Of a DNA stretch of 64,000 bases, positions 34,384-46,510 are shown one piece after another; position 1 is the stretch's first letter, and every line of letters starts with the position of its first letter. The DNA comes from Lineus longissimus (taxonomy: Eukaryota; Nemertea; Pilidiophora; Heteronemertea; Lineidae), in assembly GCF_910592395.1 (NCBI RefSeq), contig NC_088316.1, positions 11,596,001 through 11,660,000 on the forward strand. The letters are read 5' to 3'. The notes under the pieces were generated by a model that worked only from the letters and a program-made list of their open reading frames with translations, searched no databases and was not told where the DNA came from. Made by a program: the position numbers and the translations under genes.

Positions 34384-35330
34384 AATGAGACTATAGGTGA
34401 AGTAGAAGCAAGGAGTGAAATGGGCCATCTTCCAGTGACTAATATACAGAGTAAGGGCACTGGGTGTTGTTAGATTCAGCATTGAATGTATTCCTCGTAC
34501 AAGCGTGAATAGTGTGGACATACAGTGAGAGGTGAGAGACCCCTATTGACTACTTCTTGTAACTTTATCTTGGATATTATATTAGTATTGAACTTCTAGC
34601 CATGGAATATGAAGAAATTGAAGTTGTAGGCATGGAATATGAAAAATTATTCAACGGTGAAAGACATTATTCCATGAGGCTTTGCCGTGATCGCAAAGGA
34701 CGCGACGCGATTGGTTCACATGCTAATGAGGTATGATAATGATAATTACCTCTATAATGCTACTTGGATAGCGACTGTGTCGTTGATTGCAACAGTGGTC
34801 TATGTCAATGTGTGCCTGTAATGTCAATGAAGTATGATGAGGTGATGACGATAGTGCAATTATTAAATATTGGCAAGAGATCATACTACAACATAGGTCT
34901 TGTTTTTGACAGATGACTGTGCGACATTCCCATTGGGTCTTGTTAGAGTCAGCGCTGCATGTATTCCTTGTACAAGCTTGAATAGTTGTGACGGACTTTG
35001 AGGGGTGAGAGACCCCTATCGGCTACTTCGGCTAACTTTATCTTGCCTACCTAGCTGCTAGCAATAGTGCCCCTTTATCAAGACTGAAACCCACTGTGCG
35101 GGGCTAAGAAATTACCTTTATAATCCTAGTTGGATAACCACTGTGTAGATGATTTGAAGAGTGCTCTGTGGATGTGTGCCTGTAATGTCAATGAAAGTAT
35201 GATGAGGTGATGACGATAGTGGAATGACGAAATATTGGAAAGAGATCTATTCCTAGGAGAACATATGTCCTGGTTTGACTAGGTGGCGCATTTTAGAATC
35301 AGCAGTGAGCACTGTGTGTAACATGGTGGA
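34384..35330. repeat. Diverged tandem duplication with MITE-like units
   Basis: Blocks tattcct(c/t)gtacaagc(g/t)tgaatag...gtgagagacccctat and gtgtgcctgtaatgtcaatgaa...tgatgaggtgatgacgatag each occur twice, 370-480 bp apart. The first block also occurs on the minus strand near 16640 and, more diverged, near 3090, so the duplicated sequence includes a dispersed element with gagactatagg-type ends. Confidence 0.7.
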
Positions 35331-36066
35331 GGCAGCGGAGATAATAACTGTGTCGAAAGTATTGTTATAGGGCCTTCCCTAGGCCCATGGGGTTAAATTT
35401 ACAATCCACGATTGAAAAGACGTAGTTTGATCGCATTCAACTATAAATCCATTGAACAGTTGTGTTCCTTTAGTCAACCGATGACCTTTTGTTGGGCCAT
35501 GATCGGGGATTGTAAACTGTAAATGTATTATGGACTGGGAGACGGGGGAAACACAAGTGAAATAGACCAAAACAAGTGATTTTGGGGCTTTGGTTTAGAC
35601 GCATGCCCCACATGCGCCATGCTGGATTATACGGTTCATGTGAACTTGTTGACATCTACATGAACTTGTTGACATCTACATGATCATGATCTAGTGCTGT
35701 TATTGGTCATGGTACATGGTAGGCCTAATCATCATGGCTATATGTTTCAGGAAAAGCTCGGAGTAAAATGAACTGCCGATGAATAATGATGTTGTCCATG
35801 TTTACCATGTTTACTAGTACATAGCCATAGGGTATGCACTGGCCAGTGCACTTTCTGCACGTCGTCATGGTCATGTACGTGATTACCTTGCATATTTTGT
35901 TTTTTGAATGCGCATGCTTTTTGGGCAAAATCACTTGCACCAACACTAATGAATAATGTCTTCTTATCCCTATGACTCCATACACAGTGAGGGCGTTCTC
36001 CCATTCCCATCAAATGGTAACTTATTGTACCGTATCAGGGTGGAAGTTGGAGAACAGATACCTACC

Positions 36067-36203
36067 GTTGCACGCCTGTCATAATCAGCAGTGATGAGCT
36101 TAGCGCGATATGGAACATTCTTCAGAAACTCAAGCGAGGGAAGTCTGCTCATTAGCATATCTCGCGCACTGCTCCTTCTTGTCAAACATCGTAGTGAAAT
36201 CGT
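36067..36203. repeat. Dispersed 136-bp repeat, copy 2
   Basis: Partner of 34087-34222; similarity stops abruptly at both ends. Confidence 0.8.
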
Positions 36204-36210
36204 AATGGAA

Positions 36211-36235
36211 AACGTCTGGCTTTGCGCCAGACGTT
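36211..36235. repeat. Small perfect hairpin
   Basis: aacgtctggc and gccagacgtt are 10-bp perfect arms around tttgc, starting 7 bp after the end of the dispersed repeat. It may mark an element terminus. Confidence 0.7.
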
Positions 36236-37589
36236 GAGACTAATAAGTGAAGAACTAATAGGTAAAGAACTTCTACTTGCGCGAGACTGCTCTGATAAAA
36301 TTATCATTGCAGAGACTACGGTGACGTACACATATATTTTTTACAATCAAAAATGCCCTCAAAAGACGATATGGAATGATTATTTTATTGATATTTCCTA
36401 CTATATACCTTCCAATTATCACTTTATACAAATAGATCGGCGTTAGGTCGCATGCTTTTCTTTCCTGGTGACACTATAAAGCAAAATAGTTGCAACCCCG
36501 TAAATGCGCTATAAGTCCAATAATAAGTGACGGTGACCCGTTATAAATGTTTCGCTAGCTTCGCTTTTTTGCCGCTACGCGGCGCGTTGGGCCCTTGCGT
36601 CAAGAGCAATACAGTGTGTATAGACATTCTAAATCTAATCACTAATCTTGTGATGTTTGCAGACAATATATAAAACACTGCAGCATCACTCCAACAGATC
36701 CGGTGGGATGAGCACACTGTCCGAAACAGCCTTCCACAAAGTTTCCATGAGATGAGAATGCTTTACTACAGCGATTACGCCCAGCATAGCAACAACCATG
36801 CAACACCAAAAAAAACCCACTTCACAGCTGAGTATAAATCAGTTGGTGACAACTTGTGCCCACGTCATTCTGCACTGTAATCTACTGCAGGTTTTTGTTT
36901 CTTCTTCTCCTTATGTTGAGGCTGTTAATGAAACAGTGACAAAGAGATCTTAAGTATCAAGAAGGACCCCTGTCTGACAAGCCAGAAAACTTTGGGGAAT
37001 GAACCCCACATGGCTAGCATCAATGAGTAATAGTGGAAGATCATGACTGCCGGACTTTAAGAGACTGATGTGGCCCAGATTCTCACTAACCCTAACCCTA
37101 ATCAACAAAGATGTTGCCAAAACAATTGTCTTGCCTCTAAGGAGACTTCTCCATGTGGAATTTAATGAGTAGGACAGGGGATGTGACACGAAGAAGGACA
37201 CTACCCCGACTATGTTACTCTGAAGAGAAACCAGGCAGGACACTTCAGAAATGATCCATGTGATTCATTACAGAGCACTACAGATTGTCAATAAACCACT
37301 CACGAAACCAGGTACCTCTTGAGGAATACTGTTGCATGACACGCAATGTCAAGAAGACAACTAATTAATGGACTTGGCAGATCGCATGTCGTCCCTTGCA
37401 GTAATATGTGTCGACAATACCACTGGTATATCCCTGGCGTAGCAGTTACGTATTGGTCGTGGTTAATTGGTAGACCTACGAGTGCATAGTTCTTTAGGTT
37501 GCAGCTGGAGAGCTGTGATAGACGAAAATCTGCCAAGTCCAAATGTTCAGTTTTTAAGTATGGGGGATCATCAGGGGATTGTATCATCA

Positions 37590-37823
37590 TGGGGCAGCGG
37601 TAGTGCAGTGGAAGAAAGTCAGTCTCGTGATCAATAGGGCGTGGGTTCGACTCCCGGGCGGGTCATTGCTTGGTTGAGTTCAAGTGAGCATTTCTGGTTG
37701 CTCCTTGAAACCCCTGATTGATTTCTATGGAGACCAGGATGATAATATGGTACATCCCAATAGTGCTTTGAGCAGGGAAATAAGGAAAAGCACTATGTAA
37801 GCTCTCAATATTATTGATTATTA
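37590..37823 (+). mobile_element. tRNA-derived SINE, family C
   Basis: The head has a perfect A box (TAGTGCAGTGG) and B box (GGTTCGACTCC) spaced as in tRNA. An unrelated body with agtgctttgagcaggg and aagcactatgtaag blocks follows, then an ATT-rich tail (attattgattattattattg). Intact internal promoter and simple-repeat tail suggest a fairly young insertion. Confidence 0.88.
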
Positions 37824-39035
37824 TTATTGTTGTATGAAAAAAAAGTTTATGAGTAAAAAAGTTCCCTTTGAAGGTACTTTACCTCAGCAGCCTCGGGCAT
37901 TAAATGCAATTGACATGGTTGGAACAGCTGTTTTTAACAAGTGGCATTTAATATTCAGTTGGATGCAGATATCCGGCTTCATGTGATAATCCGTATCGAT
38001 AAAGTGATCACTGCAAAGTTTGGCCGAAGGCCCAGGCTTCCAACACTCCAAACGTTTGCACTTCCGAATCCACAGCTTCCTCCTCTCTCGTTCAACTGGC
38101 TTTGGAAATTAATGAAAATGGGTCCCATCCGTCATTCGATTGTTCTTTGTGCTATCCTTGACACAATTCGGAGCCACACAATACACCATAGTGAATGAAA
38201 CACATTACTTCCAGGTGTGCATAATTAATTAAGGCCCTCCTGCTTTTATGATTGCATGACATAGTACAGATAACCTGATCTACATCACAACTTTAGCCAG
38301 TTGCTAGCCTGATTAGGTAATCAAGTTGTCAAACACATAATTGGCTATATCTTCAAAATGGATGGAGCTAATTGCATTTGGTTTTCTGTATTGTATAAAG
38401 TGTTAGGTACACTTTTGAAATCGTCTTACAGCAGAAAATGGCAAAAAAACCTTGATATATGGCCTTTAAGTAATCACAAATTTTCCTATGAATCGAGATA
38501 AAAGGGGCATAATTTTTCAATTAAACTGAATTTGTCATGCCAAAGTAAAACTTTTTTATTTCAAAATTTTTGTCACACAACACCCTGATACCACTCCATA
38601 CTCTCTTTCTCCACATTTGGACTCCTCACTCCACAATGCCATGGCACTCCAGCACCACCCAACTACAGGTTTAAGAACTATGCACTCGTAGGTCCACCAA
38701 ATAAATGAGACCTTTTGCCTTCAGCTCCAGAGGAAAAAGACCAGCATCGCTGATTTCTGGCATTAGCCAAATCATACCTTGACCTTGTGGCATCTGTCTC
38801 TGTCGTGGTAAGCGTAATTGGATGAGGCTGACTATCCGGAGGAGACAATGGTATGTGCCTTCATTAGCCACAGGGGATCACAGCAGAATTGCTATTCAAG
38901 GACAGGGAATGATGGTATGTCACTTCTCATCAACCGAGGAATGATAGTGTCTGGCCAGAAGTACTTGTACATGCAGTCTGACAATGGTGTATCGTCAAAT
39001 CAGCCAACTTACATTTGTAAAATATCATCGTAGTG

Positions 39036-39270
39036 TTGACCATTCATGTAGGCACCATCATTTCGGCTAGAACTTGAAATCCTGAAGCAATTACAACTCG
39101 TTCAAAATGAAGTGAGTGCTTATTTCAAGGGTGAGGTTAAGTTCTTTGTTTTTCAGAGAACAGACTCCCATTCATTAAATTGGCAATCACTTCATTTTGA
39201 AGGACTTTTATTTGCCTAAGGATTTCAAATTCTAGCCAAACTAATGGTGCCTATGGTCACTTTACCCCTT
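39036..39270. mobile_element. Long-TIR MITE, family L copy 2
   Basis: The left arm (tgaccat...taggcaccatcatttcggctagaacttgaaatcctgaagcaat-type sequence) and the right arm are inverted copies over roughly 70 bp each, around a short centre. Homologous to 23433-23661. The arms could form a long hairpin in RNA. Confidence 0.75.
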
Positions 39271-39339
39271 CAGCACGAACTCTGAACTCGGCCCAAAACC
39301 AACTCCAGCTCAATTCAAAGTGCAAATGCTCTGAACTAC

Positions 39340-40160
39340 TATCACTAAGAAAAGCCTCATCCTTTCCTGATCACCTCAAAGAGATCTAAACGACTGTATT
39401 AACCTCTGGTATACACTATAAACCTCCTTGACTAAAGACAGGTCACCTTCTTTCCTTGGCCACCTCAAAGAGATCTAAACAACTATATTAACTTCTGGTC
39501 ACACTATAAACCTCCTTGACTAAAGATCCGTGGCCACCTCAAAGAAATCTAAACGACTGTATCAACCTCAGGGCACACTATAAACCTCCTTGACTAAAGA
39601 CAAGTCACCTTCATTCTGTCCACCTCAAAGAAATCTATACAACTGTATTGACCTCTGGTCAAACTATAAACCTCCTTGACTGAAGACAGGTCACCTTCTT
39701 TCCTTGGCCATCTCAAAAAGATCTATACAACTGTATTAACCTCTGGTCACACTATATACCTCCTTCACTAAAGACAAGTCACCTTCTTTCCTTGCAAAAG
39801 ACAGCATCAATCTGTTTCTAATGGCATTAGCAGAGCCATGAACTCGGCGCATGACTTACACCTAAAGCAATCTCAAGAAATAGTGCAAATATTTTGTACC
39901 TCAATGACCAAGACAAGTCACACTAATGTAATAATGACTGCATTAATCTGCTCCTAATGGCATTAGCAGCTCCTTGAAGGCAAGCATCAATCTACTCCTA
40001 ATGGCATTAGCAGAGCCATGAACTCGGCACATGACTGACACCAAAAGCAATCTCAAGAAATTGTGCAAACATTTTGTACCCCCATGACCAAGATGAGTCG
40101 CATTCTTTCCTTGGCACCTCAAAGAAATCTAAATTACTGTATTAATCTCTGGTCAAACAA
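39340..40160. repeat. Tandem array of ~85-100-bp units
   Basis: cacctcaaaga(g/a)atcta(a/t)ac, tattaacctctggt, cactataaacctccttgactaaagac and gtcaccttctttccttg recur from 39370 to 39800. A second unit type, gcatcaatct...taatggcattagcagagccatgaactcgg, follows at about 39805, 39945 and 39983. Non-coding. Confidence 0.85.
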
Positions 40161-40559
40161 CATGAGAAGATGATTAAGCCGATTGGTAAATGAGATTAGA
40201 TCTCGCCTGATTGAAAATATCGTCACCTTGTCATGTAATCAAGCTTAAAGCAGCCTGACAAGGCATTTATCTATGATTGCAGATCACAACATTAGCTTAA
40301 ACAGTGTAAGCATAATATCAGACCCATCAATCCTTGTCATTACAAGTAGTAGAAAATGGTTGTTTGCAGATTTTAAAATCTTACCCCAATAAGTCCAAAC
40401 CTAAACTTAACAGACAGTGCAAGAGATGCAGTAGGGTGCGATATCATAGTCATATATGTCAAGCTGAGTTTTTAAGGGCTGTTCATGTCAAAGATTGCCT
40501 TGTCTAAGTCAGGTTGACCACATTAAGTTCTAAAGATTTTTGGGAAAACCACAAACTGG

Positions 40560-40960
40560 CATAGAAAATCACTTGGCAGTAGATTTTACCAGGACATCTT
40601 TGACAGAGTCTTCGTCATTGGCACTGCTGTTTTGCAGTATTTTGAAGGCTGCTGATGGAAATACTTTGGGCAGTAGATTTTACCATGTTTCATTTGAGCC
40701 CTAACCATCGGCAGTGCTGGTAAAAAATGGTATTTTGCAGTATTTTCCGCTGATGCAAATACTTTGGGAATAGATTTTTCCGTATTATTTTTGAGTCTTC
40801 ATTGTTGGCAATGCGGTTTTGCAGTATTTTGAAGGCTGCTGATGCAAACACTTTTGGGCAGTAGATTTTACCAGATTATCTTTTAGCCTTCATCATTGGC
40901 AGTGCTGGTAGCAAATAGTTATTTTGCAATATTTTGAAGGCTGCTGATGCAAATACTATC
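40560..40960. repeat. ~95-bp tandem array, 4 copies
   Basis: gcagtagattttacca, cattggcactgct and ttttgcagtattttgaaggctgctgatg recur four times with slightly variable spacing. Confidence 0.85.
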
Positions 40961-41289
40961 CTTTGACTCCAATTGGCATCGTCTCTACCTTTCTGTAAAG
41001 TTGAACTTTAAAAGTTGCTAAGGAACAAAAATGAACCTCCACGTTCTCGAAGCGCCAAATACGTGTTGGCAGGTCTGAGCTGAAGATGAACCTATATGTT
41101 TGCTCAAAGACATCTCAAAACCACCCTGGCCGCTTCAACCTGAATAGGAATGAACATGAAGGATTCCCAAGACACACACTTCAGTGAGACTAGTGCACTC
41201 TGACAGTATGTCAAAACAATATTCAGATGTTGGTAAGAGAAGATACTAAGGAGGAGAGAAATAGCATACATTTGGGAAAAGCGTGCCAC

Positions 41290-41860
41290 GCCAAAATCAG
41301 GCTCGATGCTTCAGCGAGCAATGAGATAGCTGAGAAGCAGAATGAAGATAGAAGACCTTAAAGTACATGGTAACAGCTACTAAAGCATGCCAAGGCTGCA
41401 GTTTGATGCTTCATTGAGCAGACGGATGGGGAGATGAGAGTACACGGCATTGTAAAAACTGTCCTGCATCATGGCTCGGCTTCCGTATAGTGGGGAGACA
41501 GGAATACTCTGCCTCAGCAACTGAGATGCAAGGCACTTGTCAAGAGACGAGCTCCAGTGAACAGTGACACAGGAACGGCTTCAAATCAAGTAGCCTACAT
41601 GATGGTAGAAGCTTACCAAAGTATGACCAGATTCAATGTTCCAGTGAGAAATGATAGAACAAACTCTTTCTGCCTCATCTACTGACATGCAAGGCACAAG
41701 TCAAGGGATGAGCTCCAGTGAGCAGTGAGAGAGGAACTCTATTTGGCTTCAAATGAAGTAGCCTACGTGATTGTAGAAGCTTATCAACGCATGACCAGAA
41801 TCAATGCTCCAGTGGGCCAAGAAGAATACAGGAAGAATCCTCGGGCCTCATCTGATATTC
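41290..41860. repeat. ~165-bp diverged tandem array
   Basis: gtagaagctta(c/t)ca...catgaccag(a)...caatg(c/t)tccagtg and aaggcac(t/a)(t/a)gtcaag(a/g)gatgagctccagtga recur two to three times; earlier units (gatgcttca(g/t)(c/t)gagca) are more decayed. Confidence 0.75.
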
Positions 41861-42049
41861 AAGGCTATAGTCGGGAGGGGAGATCAGCTGCATGTAAATG
41901 AGGGTCAACAACCAGCCACGGCCATTTGATGTGACCAGACTGATGAACGACTGGTGTGACTTTAGAGGTGAGGTAAAGGTACTCTTTGCCTGACATGATA
42001 ATCTCACGTATGCTGGACAGCAAGGAAGAATAAATGGCTCACAAGAATT

Positions 42050-42320
42050 AATTGGGTGATGTCAAAGGTTCTCACACCATCATGTCGGTGTAATTACTGT
42101 TATTTGGTGATGTCAAAAAAAGTTCTCGCACCATGAAGTTGGTGTCATTACTGTATTTGCATGATGTCAAAAGGTTCTCACACTACATGTATGAAGTTGA
42201 TGACATTACTGTAATTAGGTGATGTCAAAAAAGTTCTCATACCATGAGGTTGGTGTCATTACTGTAATTGGGTGATGTCAAAAGGTTCTCGCACAATGAA
42301 GTTGGTGTCATAACTGTTCA
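42050..42320. repeat. ~54-bp minisatellite, 5 copies
   Basis: ggtgatgtcaaa(n)ggttctc(g/a)caccatgaagttggtgtcattactgt-type units repeated five times, with length changes in the A run. Confidence 0.92.
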
Positions 42321-42779
42321 GATTTCTCCAAACAACAACAGCAACGAATGTATCAATAATAACGATGACTACAACGCTGATGTTGTTGATGGAGCATTTA
42401 TGCACGAATAGTGCTGAAATAGACCCAACACCGTGCACTTTTCAACAAACATTGACACAAACGCACCTTCAATGAAAAATCTTTTGAAATCGACACCATT
42501 GACCTATACCAGCTGAAATCAATGAGAAGCTCAAATTGATTTGAGTACTGGTGTCATTACACAAAACATTGAAAGGGCTTTGGATTAGAGACTGGGTATT
42601 GAAAAGTGGGCAGGTTCAAGTAGCAGATAAACTAGTACAAATGAGTCATTCTCTACGAGGACACAGCTATGTTTCAAGAGACTGAATTCAACCAAATAGA
42701 AAGACATGTAAAATGCAGGACAAGTACACCTTACAGTTGATAATCACTTTCCTCACAGTGGGATCTGGAGGCAGGTCAG

Positions 42780-43110
42780 TCTTTGCAGATAAATGCAGCT
42801 GTGTCCTTGTAGAGGCAGCTGTACCACTGCAGAGGTAGCTGAAAGCAGCTATGTCCATGCAGAGGCAGATCTGCCTTGCAGTGGGACCTGTAGGCAGCTC
42901 TGTCCTCGCAGAGGCAGTTCCTTCTTTACAGAGACAGCTGTGTCCTTGCAGATGCAGCTCTGTTCTTGCAGAGGTAGTTGTGTCTCTGTTGAGGCAGCCG
43001 TGTCCTTGCAGAGGCAGCTCAGTCCTTGCAAGGTAGCTTAAGACAACTGTGCCATTGCAGGGGCAGCTGTGTCCTTGCAGAGGCAGCCCCGTAGCTCTAT
43101 CCTTGCAGAG
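42780..43110. repeat. Short-unit GCAGAGGCAGCT array
   Basis: tccttgcagaggcagctgt and variants repeated about every 18-24 bp. Overlapping Cys/Gln-rich frames on both strands are by-products of the repeat. Confidence 0.92.
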
Positions 43111-43671
43111 GCACCTGGAGGTATCTCTGTCCTTGGATAGAATGTCCACTGAGGATGTTCTAGCTTTGACACAGCGGTTGCCATGAATGACAATGACCAG
43201 TTGAAGATAGTGCTTCCCGCGCAAAGAGAGGACCTATGATAAACTCCTTTGATCCCAGCACGAGGCAATTCTCCTGAATTAATGCTTGGGCAGTGAGTTC
43301 AACATTGAAAAGCTCCTGCTGAGCACTTCTGATGGAACCATTCATGGGTAAATTATCACTTTTCCGAAGTTGATAAAACTGGTAGCATTTTACACAGTAA
43401 AATTTATTGTGTCAGGGTCGAAATTTAGTCACTAAGTTGATGCAACATAGCATTCCCGTTAACTTATCTTTAAGTGTAATCAACTTAACTGAGCCCAGTT
43501 ATTCAAAACAAGTTTTGTAACTAAAGCAGGCTTGAACTTGGCGTTATGTCTAGGGTTTAACTGAAGGAGGTAATGCTAAGTTACCACCAATGTTAGAGAA
43601 CATTTGTAAACTAGTGGCTATAACTGTGTTAAACAACCAGGCCCTGATGAATAGTTAGTGCAGGTACTTAC

Positions 43672-43766
43672 GCTCCTAGTCCATCTTTTGGCAGTGTGTG
43701 GGTCAGTCCATCCGAACTGACCAGTTCCTGAGTATCTGGATTCAGCAAGTACACAACGACTTCACA
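43672..43766 (-). CDS. PDE2A: PDE2A-like exon: N-terminal GAF-like strand
   Basis: A 95-bp minus-strand exon, 31 codons plus two bases, open in only one frame. The acceptor is very strong (gtcgtttcttgttctttcag) and the donor is GAGC|GTAAGTACC. The protein begins CEVVVYLLNPDTQELVSSDG and ends TLPKDGLG. Vertebrate PDE2A has VETVYTYLLDGESQLV followed by HELPQEG (from memory), giving the same strand-turn-strand and LP-(K/Q) spacing of a GAF-like fold. Introns of 6.5 kb and 11.7 kb flank it. It reads directly on from the GNVLSDSGK end of the 50270-50349 exon. Confidence 0.87.
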
Positions 43767-43949
43767 CTGAAAGAACAAGAAACGACAAAGAATAAGACAT
43801 AATTGGATGAAATGGAAGTTGCGGTGACACACACAATAAAAACCCTGAAAATGTTCTCAGTATGAACACTGAAATAAAGGTTTATAACATGTTATAATCA
43901 AATATCAATGGGTTAGGCACTGTGTCTTACTTCAAGGGCGCCAGGAGCA

Positions 43950-44190
43950 GGTTTCCAATTCTTGACTTATGACCCCTAATGTGGTATGGTACTAAGATTA
44001 GACACAAGTTTCAAACTCATGACTAATGACCCTTGTTCTAGTATGGCACCAGAATTGAACACAGGTTTCAGACTAATGACCCATATTCTAGTATGGTACC
44101 AAGATTAGACACAGGTTTCAAGCTCCTGACTAATGAGCCATATTCTGGTATGGTACATTTACCCTTCCTTACAAACGACCTCATTCTGGT
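43950..44190. repeat. ~62-bp tandem array, 4 copies
   Basis: gacta(a)tga(c/g)cc...ttctagtatgg(t/c)acca(a)gatt(a)gacaca(a/g)gtttca recurs four times. Confidence 0.88.
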
Positions 44191-44401
44191 ATGGTAACAC
44201 CATGAAGTGGCAATAAGGAGAGATGTAAAGAGCAACCTTTCATAGAAGCCCCACACTCCCAGGAGGATTACACAAACAACACATCAGCGCAGATCGATGT
44301 TGGAACAGGAGCCAATAGGGCAACCAATTAGGGAGGCTGTCCTCTCCAACACCCATCCATCACACACTGACACTAGTGATCAGATTGCCAATCTTTTGGT
44401 G

Positions 44402-44408
44402 TATAAAT
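44402..44408 (+). promoter_or_regulatory. TATA-like box before possible nested exon
   Basis: TATAAAT lies 73 bp upstream of the ATG at 44481, leaving room for a start site near 44430. Supported only by position relative to the hypothetical exon. Confidence 0.2.
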
Positions 44409-44480
44409 GTATTTACTGAAGTGTGAGCGCTCGTCAGAAACGTGTTGGAAAAGGAGGAAGAGAGCGCACAGACAAGGTCC

Positions 44481-44572
44481 ATGGAAAGACTTCATGAGAA
44501 GGGCACCAGTAGGAGTGATGGCAGACTTGTTCTTCTACGTGGCCAGAAGTGTCAGATAGCGACCCAGCTACG
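44481..44572 (+). CDS. Hypothetical nested first exon, plus strand
   Basis: An ATG in good context (gtccATGG) opens 30 codons, beginning MERLHEKGTSRSDGRLVLL, that end at a consensus donor (TACG|GTGAGTGCC). The frame stays open upstream of the ATG for about 17 codons. I do not recognise the peptide and found no second exon. An open stretch of this length near a GTGAGT can easily occur by chance, so this is a weak call. Confidence 0.15.
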
Positions 44573-45199
44573 GTGAGTGCCTTATCCGAAGCGGGACTGC
44601 GCACGCTGCTTGAAATGCTGGAGGGAAGAGGGTATGTGTACCAGCCAGAGCCATTGCTCTTCTGATGTTAAAACAAGAACAGGAACAAGAGCGACACGTA
44701 CCGGTATATGTATGGCCAATCCAAGGAAATGCGATCTAAAAATCGTAGAAAGCTTGCAACTAGACATTATCAGAACATGCCCAAAATTAATTGCAACCTC
44801 CAACCAGAGTTCACCACGCAGTAATGGTCTGTCAGCATTCTCATTAATGCCAATGAATCTGCGTGTTTGTAGTTTTTTGCTAAGGCACAGGTGTTCGATG
44901 ACGCAGTCTACCTGTTATTTTCTTCAATAATCGGCAGCCTCATTGACATGAGTAACGAGCCAGTGTGGCAGTTTGCCACACAGGGTGTTATAATGAAGAC
45001 GATCGAGTCAATTAACATTTTTTACAAACGCAGAAGCCTTCATTAGTTGTAATTTTTAAGATCGGTGATGTCCTTCTATCAGCGATCCACTGTCGCAATT
45101 TTAGCCTACAGCAGGATAAACGACAATAACTGCCAGTGTTAACCCTACATAGCTGACCACTGACAACGGCAGCTCTGACTGACAAGAGGCAAAAGAACA

Positions 45200-45310
45200 A
45201 CTCCACTTCACTCTGTCAAAGTGGTGCAGTGACAACATCAGCAGTGCCTGTAACCTCTGAGGCTCCAGGTTAAATTCCCAGGTAGTCCTGGTTGAGCCAG
45301 ACATGTTTGT
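45200..45310 (+). mobile_element. tRNA-derived SINE, family D, decayed copy
   Basis: gtggtgcagtgacaacatcag...tgcctgtaacctctgaggctccaggttaaattcccag parallels the head of 51836-52060, with eroded A and B boxes. Confidence 0.65.
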
Positions 45311-46254
45311 ACCTGTAGGCAGTTGTAGGCAGCAAAGAAGAAAAGAATAATCTGAAATATTGCGTTTTTCAACTACCAACTCCCATGATTGGCAGTGGGT
45401 GTCCTGTTCACACAAACACACCCCAGGGTGCGCTGAATGATACAACCAAGCTATCTTTGTAGGCAATGTCAATAATCAAATTAGGCAAGTTCACACCATG
45501 TAAACACCACCTACGTGAACACCAATACAGGGCAGTCAAATAGATGAAATTGTTTTAGCTGACGCTGTTGTGCTGTCAATGTATAATCCTCAACAAAGTG
45601 AACGTGGGCGTTCATCCCCGATACTGAAGTATCTTGAGACATGCTATCATCCTAATGCTATTATGCTTTTGATTTCAGTTTTGAAAGCAGAAGTCCACTG
45701 GGATTTTCTTATATGAAAATGACGAAGAAAATGTTTCCTTAGAGCCTTGCTCTCAAATTTTCCACTAAAGTACATAACATTTGATGAAGTTCTTTAAGTC
45801 TCTTAGCGCCATTTCAATAATTAATCATGCTCCATCTTGCCATCTTGATCCAGCCGCTGGCACGCAGCGCTATTCATAGACTTTTTAAATCTAGATGCAA
45901 TGATTTGCTGCATCATTTAAGATGTGAATTTACTTGATATGTGCTGGTCATCTCGAGTAATCACTCCCTGGTTTGCTCCCTGCAATATTTATTAGTTTCT
46001 GTTCCGGTTTGCTACTCAATATCATACGTGATCTATCAACTCCTTTAAGACACTGGTGAATAATTGATGATATAATTTTACCTGGTATGCATTGGGTGTT
46101 CCTTGACCAATCCTCAGCCATGGTGCACGTTGCAGTTTTTTTCTTGCTTTCTTGAATCTAATACTCTCCAAGGTATGGAGAGAGGAAATCAATGGTAACA
46201 ACCCCCAGACAGAAAGCAACAGGTGACGTTCTACCGTCAATGAATAGGGCACTG

Positions 46255-46510
46255 CCGACTCAGAAAGCACCTTCACAATATGGGCTTACAAGAATCTGCT
46301 TGACGAAAATGTGGAGACCAGACTCCAGCTCATGTGCCTCAGACCTGTTCCCAATGAATAATAGAGAGGAATATTGCCCCATGGACACCACCCTGATCAC
46401 AATACTCTGGGGTTTTTTGGTTGAATTCTCTAGGACAGCTGACTCTGTTACCTAAAACAGACTAAATGTAGATACATCTCAAAAATTCCGAAAGCTGAAG
46501 AAAAAGAGGA
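46255..46510 (+). pseudogene. Degenerate coding-like repeat, copy 2
   Basis: Diverged partner of 31540-31800, with interrupting stops (for example aatgaataatag where copy 1 has a shorter sequence). Both copies are on the plus strand, 14.7 kb apart. Confidence 0.5.

Larger units (their letters stand above)
31980..43671 (-). other. 11.7-kb intron dominated by repeats
   Basis: Intron between the 95-bp and 110-bp exons. It holds two SINEs, a hairpin, diverged tandem arrays at 33000-33400 and over most of 39340-43110, and dispersed repeat copies. The stretches 32426-32999, 35331-36066, 36236-37589 and 37824-39035 show no gene; 37087-37103 has two and a half CTAACC units. Confidence 0.7.

Noticed and set aside
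37087-37103. CTAACC repeats resembling interstitial telomere sequence
   Set aside because: Only about two and a half units; expected by chance in 64 kb.
42688-43268. Cys/Gln/Leu-rich reading frames on both strands
   Set aside because: They follow the short GCAGAGGCAGCT tandem repeat and are open in several frames at once, which is a repeat effect.
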